Source of the DNA: Oscillospiraceae bacterium
Lineage (GTDB): Bacteria > Bacillota > Clostridia > Oscillospirales > CAG-272
Assembly: GCA_015064065.1 (NCBI GenBank)
Contig: SVSY01000012.1
Coordinates: forward strand, 1 to 32,142
DNA: 32,142 nucleotides
Reading direction: 5' to 3'
Part shown: positions 26,470-32,142 of the stretch, in pieces
Numbering within the stretch: position 1 is the first letter of the stretch
How the letters are laid out: each line of letters begins with the position of its first letter
The notes under the pieces: generated by a model
Seen by the model: the letters and a program-made list of their open reading frames with translations, nothing else
Databases searched by the model: none
Told to the model about the DNA's origin: nothing
Position numbers and translations under genes: made by a program

Positions 26470-28199
26470 TACAGCTCACCCCCTTTTGAAAACTGAGAAT
26501 TATATATCTCGCGGTATATTTCGCAGCTTAGGAGCAATTCGTCGTGCTTGCCCATACCTACGGGAATTCCGTCGTCAAGCACTATAATAAGATCCGCGTG
26601 CATTATTGATGAAGCACGCTGGGAAATAATGAACGTAGTGGGGGCGTGCTCGAGCGCACCGATATTGCGTCTGAGTGCCGCTTCGGTAGCATAGTCGAGA
26701 GCAGAAGCCGAGTCGTCGAGTATGAGTATTTTGGGCTTACGGACAAGCGCTCGCGCGATAGTCAGACGCTGACGCTGACCGCCCGAAAAATTCTTTCCGC
26801 CCTGAAGGACCTCTTCGTCAAGCTTGCCGTCTTTTTGTTCAATGAATTCCTTTGCACAAGCTCCCTCAAGAGCCTCCCAAAGCTCTTCATCGGTAGCATT
26901 TTCATTTCCTACGAGAAGATTGGAACGAACAGTTCCCGCAAAAAGCGTTGCCTTTTGCGGTACGATGCCAAACGTCGAGCAAAGCTCGTCACTTGAGAGA
27001 AGAGAAGCGTTCTTACCGAAAACGAATACGCTGCCTTCGGTCGCGTGATAAAAGCCGGGGATAAGGTTTGCGAGCGTGGATTTACCCGAGCCCGTTCCGC
27101 CTATGATACCGACGGTGTCGCCCGATCTTACTTTGAAGCTGATATCTTTGAGAACGTCATCACCCTCTCCACTCTTGTCATAGCTGAAGCTTACCGAGTC
27201 AAAAACGACGGCGGACGTGTCATCGGCAGACTTTGCAGAGGCGTCAAATTCGATATCCGAGGGGGTGTCAAGAACTTTAGATATTCTCGATGCGCTTGCC
27301 GCCGCTTTGTTGAGCGTTATAATGAGGCTTGCGAGCTTTATGAGCTCTACGAGTATCTGAGAGATATAGTTGTAAAGAGCAACGAGCTCACCTTGCGATA
27401 TAACGCCCGATTCGACTGTGAGCGCGCCGTTGTGGATAAGCACTATAACGGCAAAATTTATGATAGCGTAGGTAAGGGGATTCATAAGAGCCGATATCTT
27501 GCCCGAGAAGAGCTGAAGCTTGTTGAGGTCGTTAACTCTGTTGCCGAACTCATCTATCTCTGCCTGCTCCTTGTTAAATGCGCGGATAACTCGTGTTCCG
27601 TTATAGTTGCCTCTGACCTTGGAGACGACTCCGTCGAGCTTTGCCTGTGTTTTCTTCTGGAGCGATATGTTGATAAGCATAACGCCGAAAACTATGACGG
27701 CAAGTATCACGATAGCTACGGCAAAAATGAGTCCGAGCCAAATATCTATCAGCATCGCGCATATCATCGCACCGAAAACGATAAACGGAGAGCGCATAAA
27801 GAGTCGCAGAAACATATTTACGCCGGTCTGTACCGAGTTTATATCGCTCGTCATTCGGGTTATAAGTGTAGAAGTTCCGAGCTTGTCTGTGACCGAGTAG
27901 CTGAAGCTTTGTATCTTTTCAAAAAGAGCGGAGCGAAGTTTTGTTGCAAATCCTACTGCCGCACGTGCCGCAAAGAATTGTGCACAGATAGCGCTGACAA
28001 GTCCTACAATACCGAGGAGCAACATAAAACCGCACGCACGCCATATAACACCCGTGTCGTTTCCGTTTATTCCTTTGTCAATTATGATAGAGACAGCAAC
28101 AGGAACAAGAAGCTCGAAGATAGCTTCAAGCATTTTGAACGTCGGAGCGAGGATAGACTCCTTTTTGTAATCCTTCAAAAAAATTAAAAGCCTTTTCAA
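26469..28199 (-). CDS. ABC exporter half-transporter (TMD-NBD), subunit 1
   Basis: ABC TMD; Walker A GGTGSGKST, signature FSGGQRQ, Walker B ILILDDSASALD; stop overlaps the next start (TAATG). Confidence 0.94.
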   Translation of the reverse strand: MKRLLIFLKDYKKESILAPTFKMLEAIFELLVPVAVSIIIDKGINGNDTGVIWRACGFMLLLGIVGLVSAICAQFFAARAAVGFATKLRSALFEKIQSFSYSVTDKLGTSTLITRMTSDINSVQTGVNMFLRLFMRSPFIVFGAMICAMLIDIWLGLIFAVAIVILAVIVFGVMLINISLQKKTQAKLDGVVSKVRGNYNGTRVIRAFNKEQAEIDEFGNRVNDLNKLQLFSGKISALMNPLTYAIINFAVIVLIHNGALTVESGVISQGELVALYNYISQILVELIKLASLIITLNKAAASASRISKVLDTPSDIEFDASAKSADDTSAVVFDSVSFSYDKSGEGDDVLKDISFKVRSGDTVGIIGGTGSGKSTLANLIPGFYHATEGSVFVFGKNASLLSSDELCSTFGIVPQKATLFAGTVRSNLLVGNENATDEELWEALEGACAKEFIEQKDGKLDEEVLQGGKNFSGGQRQRLTIARALVRKPKILILDDSASALDYATEAALRRNIGALEHAPTTFIISQRASSIMHADLIIVLDDGIPVGMGKHDELLLSCEIYREIYNSQFSKGGEL

Positions 28200-28249
28200 A
28201 ACAAAACCTCTGCAAAGTAGAATTTTGCAAAAATATGCATATTCAGTTT

Positions 28250-28278
28250 ATTATAGCATACTTGCAGAAAATTGTAAA
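28250..28278 (-). promoter_or_regulatory. Promoter of the ABC-ABC-glycosidase operon
   Basis: Minus strand TTTACA-N17-TATAAT. Confidence 0.7.
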
Positions 28279-28307
28279 GTAAAAAATTCGTCTTAATGTA
28301 GCAGAAA

Positions 28308-28335
28308 ACAAAAAAACGCCCGTTTTGCGAGCGTT
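28308..28335 (-). terminator. Terminator of the SdpI-like gene
   Basis: Minus strand AACGCTCG-CAAAA-CGGGCGTT followed by a T-run. Confidence 0.7.
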
Positions 28336-28370
28336 TCAAAAGTAAATTTTAATACCAATTTATATTGAAT

Positions 28371-28748
28371 TTATTTACGAGTTCCATCCTCGTTAAATGT
28401 TTTTTTCAATGCAGCTTCTGTAGGAAAAATAGAAATTGTCAATACGACTAACTGAAGTATGGAAATGATTGATCCAATTATTACAACAACATCTTCGCTA
28501 CTATTGAAAGAAGGAATTTGTGCCACAACAGATGGAATCAAAGAAAACCACCCAATCTTCCACCAAAGTTTTCCGCAATAATTATGAGCAAATTTCCAAG
28601 TATCTATATTTTTCATTGAACGACTTGTTCTATACCCATATACTGAATTTATTTTTTGAGGACAATGTTTCCACATCATTCTTCCGGCAATTATTAAAAC
28701 AACAGGAATCAGCAGGTTACATACAAACATAAACCACCAAAACCACAT
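28371..28748 (-). CDS. SdpI-family-like membrane protein
   Basis: ATG at 28748 (MWFWWFMFVCNLLIPVVLIIAGRMMWKHCPQKINSVYGYRTSRSMKNIDTWKFAHNYCGKLWWKIG) with RBS GGAGGTAATATCT; NSVYGYRTSRSMKNxDTWxFA matches the SdpI-type motif. Confidence 0.85.
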   Translation of the reverse strand: MWFWWFMFVCNLLIPVVLIIAGRMMWKHCPQKINSVYGYRTSRSMKNIDTWKFAHNYCGKLWWKIGWFSLIPSVVAQIPSFNSSEDVVVIIGSIISILQLVVLTISIFPTEAALKKTFNEDGTRK

Positions 28749-28804
28749 AGATATTACCTCCGTCAAATTCAAGTTTTTTATAGTACACAACCTTTCTTGC
28801 TTAA

Positions 28805-28832
28805 ATTATATCACACTTTTATATATTGTCAA
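28805..28832 (-). promoter_or_regulatory. Promoter of the SdpI-like gene
   Basis: Minus strand TTGACA-N16-TATAAT. Confidence 0.7.
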
Positions 28833-28886
28833 TGCTTATTGGCGAAAAAGCGTAGCTTTGGGGATCTTATCTTTAATAGATCGTCA

Positions 28887-28940
28887 CCAAAACAAAAACG
28901 GACGTCGTTGACGTCGATATTATGGAGAGAAAGACAATTG
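28887..28940 (-). repeat. Degenerate copy of tRNA-Val 3' tail plus terminator
   Basis: CCAAAACAAAAACGGACGTC at 28887 is identical to the terminator arm at 29082 (195 bp apart); adjacent GACAATTGG matches the tRNA-Val 3' end. Confidence 0.75.
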
Positions 28941-29081
28941 GCATTTGCAATTCTTTGCGTTCCGCTAAGAATTGCAATATTCCGCGCCTTGCCGCTTACA
29001 AGCGAGCTTGACGCGCTCTTCGGCGGAAATGCGAACCAAATTCGCGCTTTGCGCGAGTTGTTTCGTTCAAATAAATCTCTG

Positions 29082-29124
29082 CCAAAACAAAAACGGACGT
29101 CAACGACGTCCGTTTTTGTTTTGG
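29082..29124 (-). terminator. tRNA-Val terminator
   Basis: 20-bp perfect stem CCAAAACAAAAACGGACGTC-AAC-GACGTCCGTTTTTGTTTTGG, overlapping the encoded CCA. Confidence 0.85.
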
Positions 29125-29198
29125 TGGAGACAATTGGGATCGAACCAATGACCTCATGCATGTCAAGCATGCACTCTAACCAGCTGAGCTATGCCTCC
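29122..29198 (-). tRNA. tRNA-Val (anticodon GAC), CCA encoded
   Basis: Minus strand GGAGGCATAGCTCAGCTGGTTAGAGTGCATGCTTGACATGCATGAGGTCATTGGTTCGATCCCAATTGTCTCCACCA; anticodon arm CATGC-TTGACAT-GCATG. Confidence 0.97.
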
Positions 29199-29209
29199 GC
29201 AGTGAGCCT

Positions 29210-29238
29210 ATTATATCACACAATTTAAAAAAAAGCAA
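29210..29238 (-). promoter_or_regulatory. Promoter of tRNA-Val
   Basis: Minus strand TTGCTT-N17-TATAAT. Confidence 0.75.
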
Positions 29239-29293
29239 TATGTTTTTTGAAAATATTTCTGAATATTTTTAAGTATTTGTTTTAAAAGTAAAA

Positions 29294-29322
29294 TTGACAG
29301 AGAATATATTTTGTGATATAAT
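29294..29322 (+). promoter_or_regulatory. Consensus promoter upstream of the zinc-ribbon membrane protein / uvrBA
   Basis: TTGACA-N17-TATAAT. Confidence 0.85.
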
Positions 29323-29364
29323 TATTTTGGAGTAATTTGAGTATCGATAAAAGGAGATATCCGT

Positions 29365-29976
29365 ATGAAAACTTTAAAACCCATATTACCCGATGACATC
29401 CAAAAGGAAGTAACGAGATATGTTCTTAAAAGAGCTTTGCCGTTTGCGATAGTAGAGATATTTATGATAGTCTTTATCCTTCTGTACGGTAACGAATCCT
29501 TTAAGATGGTAGACGTCACCGTCAGAATGCTTATATACGTGGCGCTTATAGTTCTTCCTGTATTTATCTTCAAAATTCACAAGCTTATTACAGACCGCAC
29601 TTGGAAGGGCGAGGTAATCGATATAAAGGTAGAGGCGGGATATTCAAGCACGGGAAAACATCTTTTTAAGGCTAATTATCTTATCTTGACTATAAAGCGC
29701 GAGGACGGTAAAATTATTGAACGCACAATAAATTCCTTCTACGTCGCCGAAAGAAGACCTACCTTTGTTAAAAGCGGTCTTTCAGCAGGAAAGGCTGAAT
29801 ATGCAGAGGATGATTATGCTATAGGAAATAAGGTATATCATTATTACGGGCTGCCGCATTTGTTAGTGGTACATAGTAACGACAGCCGCGAGTGTGTGAT
29901 ATGCGGTGCGAATAATCCTTCTCAAAACGACAGATGCTTTTATTGCGGACATTCTATTATAAAAAAGACTTTTTGA
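29365..29976 (+). CDS. Uncharacterised membrane protein with C-terminal zinc ribbon
   Basis: Two TM segments then a soluble domain ending ECVICGANNPSQNDRCFYCGHSIIKKTF (two CxxC pairs); RBS AAAGGAGATA. Confidence 0.85.
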   Translation: MKTLKPILPDDIQKEVTRYVLKRALPFAIVEIFMIVFILLYGNESFKMVDVTVRMLIYVALIVLPVFIFKIHKLITDRTWKGEVIDIKVEAGYSSTGKHLFKANYLILTIKREDGKIIERTINSFYVAERRPTFVKSGLSAGKAEYAEDDYAIGNKVYHYYGLPHLLVVHSNDSRECVICGANNPSQNDRCFYCGHSIIKKTF

Positions 29977-30015
29977 ACTAACACTTGAAATATGATATCA
30001 AGGAGGTGAGCGAGT

Positions 30016-31989
30016 TTGGACAGATTTGTTCTTCATTCGCCCTATTCGCCTACGGGTGATCAGCCCGAGGCTATAGCAGAACTTACCAAAGGAATAAAGA
30101 GCGGTCTGCGCGAGCAGACCTTGCTTGGTGTTACGGGCTCAGGTAAGACCTTTACAATGGCAAATATAATCGCGAACGTTAACAAGCCCACTCTTGTTCT
30201 CGCTCACAACAAGACCCTCGCAGGACAGCTCTGCTCAGAGTTTCGCGAGTTCTTTCCCGAAAATGCGGTCGAATACTTTGTTTCTTATTACGACTACTAT
30301 CAGCCTGAGGCGTATATTCCGGGAAAGGATATGTATATAGAAAAAGACGCACTTGTCAACGATGAGATAGATATGCTTCGTCACAGTGCGACCTCGGCGC
30401 TTTTTGAACGCCGCGACGTTATAATCGTTGCCAGCGTTTCGTGTATATATTCTCTCGGTGATCCCGAGGAATACAAAAATCTCGTGCTCGCGCTCAGACC
30501 CGGTATGGAGATGAGCCGCAACGATCTTATCAAAAAGCTTATTGCCATAAGCTACAACAGAAACGACCTGTCTCTTGAGAGAGACAATTTCAGAGTGCAG
30601 GGAGATACTATAGATCTTGTTACCGCAAACGTCAAGGATAAGGCTCTTCGTATAGAGTTCTTTGGAGACGAGATAGACAGGATATCCGAAATAAATATAG
30701 TAACGGGAGAGATATTGCGAGTTCTTAACTATGCTCCCATATATCCCGCAACTCACTATGCCGTATCCGATGACAAGCGCGAAAAAGCACTTAACGAGAT
30801 AACTATGGAAATGATAGAGCGTAGAGAATTCTTCCGTTCTCAAGGAAAGCTTATCGAGGCGCAAAGAATAGAGGAAAAGGTAAAATACGATCTTGAAATG
30901 CTTCGAGAAGTCGGATTCTGCTCGGGAGTTGAGAATTATTCAAGAGTTCTTGCCGGCAGACCTGCGGGCTCTACTCCGCACACTTTGCTTGACTATTTTC
31001 CCGATGACTTTCTGCTTTTGGTCGACGAGTCGCACGTTACTCTTCCTCAGGTAAGAGGAATGAGCGGAGGAGATACTGCCAGAAAGAAAAATCTCGTGGA
31101 TTTCGGATTCAGACTTCCTTCTGCTTATGACAACCGTCCGCTTTATTTTGAGGAATTTGAATCTAAGATAAATCAAGTAGTATACGTCAGCGCAACACCG
31201 GGAGACTATGAGCAGGAGCATTCCGAGGCAACTGTCGAACAGCTTATTCGTCCTACGGGACTTGTCGACCCCGAGATAGAGGTTCGCGCTATAGAAGGAC
31301 AGATAGACGATCTTATGGGTGAGATACGCATAAGAACGGCAAAGAACGAAAGAGTTTTGGTCACTACTCTTACCAGAAAGATGGCAGAGGATCTTACCGA
31401 ATATCTTGAAAATAACGGAATAAAGGTCAAGTATATCCATTTCAATATCGATACGCTTGAGAGAATGGAGATAATAAGGGATCTTCGACTCGGAGAATTT
31501 GATGTTCTGGTAGGAATAAATCTTTTGAGAGAGGGACTTGATATTCCCGAGGTATCGCTCGTTGCTATACTTGATGCGGACAAAGAAGGATTTCTTCGTG
31601 CAGAGCGTAGCTTAATACAGACCATCGGACGCGCGGCAAGAAACGCAAACGGAAAGGTCATAATGTATGCAGACAATATGACGGGATCTATGGAACGTGC
31701 TATTGCCGAGACTAACCGACGCAGAGCTATACAGACCGAATACAATAAGAAGCACGGTATCGTTCCCAAGACTATTATCAAGGATATCCGCGATGTTATA
31801 GAGATAGGAAAGAGCGAGAAGGATGCCCTCAAGAAGAACGGCAAGGGCGAAAAGAAGCTGTCGCGTCTTGAACGAGAGCGCCTCATAGAAGAACTTACCA
31901 AGCAGATGAAGGCGGCGTCAGCTAAGCTTGAATTTGAGCAGGCGGCATATATACGCGACAGAATAAAGGAACTCAGAAATCAAAAATAA
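30016..31989 (+). CDS. uvrB: Excinuclease ABC subunit B (TTG start)
   Basis: [65 protein letters not shown]-terminal UVR motif; strong RBS AAGGAGGTGAGCGAG-TTG. Confidence 0.98.
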   Translation: MDRFVLHSPYSPTGDQPEAIAELTKGIKSGLREQTLLGVTGSGKTFTMANIIANVNKPTLVLAHNKTLAGQLCSEFREFFPENAVEYFVSYYDYYQPEAYIPGKDMYIEKDALVNDEIDMLRHSATSALFERRDVIIVASVSCIYSLGDPEEYKNLVLALRPGMEMSRNDLIKKLIAISYNRNDLSLERDNFRVQGDTIDLVTANVKDKALRIEFFGDEIDRISEINIVTGEILRVLNYAPIYPATHYAVSDDKREKALNEITMEMIERREFFRSQGKLIEAQRIEEKVKYDLEMLREVGFCSGVENYSRVLAGRPAGSTPHTLLDYFPDDFLLLVDESHVTLPQVRGMSGGDTARKKNLVDFGFRLPSAYDNRPLYFEEFESKINQVVYVSATPGDYEQEHSEATVEQLIRPTGLVDPEIEVRAIEGQIDDLMGEIRIRTAKNERVLVTTLTRKMAEDLTEYLENNGIKVKYIHFNIDTLERMEIIRDLRLGEFDVLVGINLLREGLDIPEVSLVAILDADKEGFLRAERSLIQTIGRAARNANGKVIMYADNMTGSMERAIAETNRRRAIQTEYNKKHGIVPKTIIKDIRDVIEIGKSEKDALKKNGKGEKKLSRLERERLIEELTKQMKAASAKLEFEQAAYIRDRIKELRNQK

Positions 31990-31998
31990 GGTGAAATA

Positions 31999-32142
31999 AT
32001 GGCAAGATCAATTACTATAAAGGGTGCAAGAGTAAATAATTTAAAGAATATAGATCTTGAGATACCGAGAGATAAGCTCGTCATTCTTACGGGACTCTCG
32101 GGCTCGGGAAAATCTTCTCTTGCATTTGATACTATATATGCG
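31999..32142 (+). CDS. uvrA: Excinuclease ABC subunit A, N-terminus (runs off window end)
   Basis: [48 protein letters not shown]. Confidence 0.97.
   Translation, partial: MARSITIKGARVNNLKNIDLEIPRDKLVILTGLSGSGKSSLAFDTIYA

Noticed and set aside
27045-28187. 380-aa plus-strand ORF
   Set aside because: Antisense shadow of ABC subunit 1; no recognisable motifs.
28797-29228. ORFs 28797..29228 (+) and 28829..29170 (-)
   Set aside because: They run over tRNA-Val and its terminator. The plus frame gives the well-known spurious tRNA-antisense peptide style IGIEPMTSCMSSMHSNQLSYAS.
29976-30016. LexA/SOS operator before uvrB
   Set aside because: No convincing GAAC-N4-GTTC-type palindrome seen in the 39-nt gap or near the upstream promoter; a motif scan would be needed to be sure.

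Overview
The window is a chromosomal segment with Firmicutes/Clostridia-like gene content, signals and codon usage. Most of it is housekeeping. Reading left to right: pheT (partial) and pheS on the minus strand behind a T-box leader; a TraX-family protein; a DUF6873-type protein; rpmB; mtaB; wecB; an RluA/RluD-type pseudouridine synthase; lnt; a small lipoprotein; a gamma-Glu-GABA hydrolase-type peptidase; tRNA-Lys(CUU); an anchored extracellular protein that looks like DUF5722; dnaE; an amidohydrolase; a class A PBP; an uncharacterised membrane protein with an XRE regulator; a clan GH-A-type glycosidase with a heterodimeric ABC exporter; an SdpI-like protein; tRNA-Val(GAC); a membrane protein with a zinc ribbon; uvrB; and the start of uvrA. 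Many promoters are recognisable, most with exact 17-nt spacing. The most unusual signal is non-coding. Directly after tRNA-Lys there are about 3.4 tandem copies of a ~165-bp unit. Each full copy has a strong 26-nt hairpin (one copy carries a compensatory base-pair change), a tRNA T-arm mimic, and a copy of a terminator hairpin. A single related-looking unit with the same order of parts follows tRNA-Val. I saw no CRISPR array, transposase, integrase or prophage.
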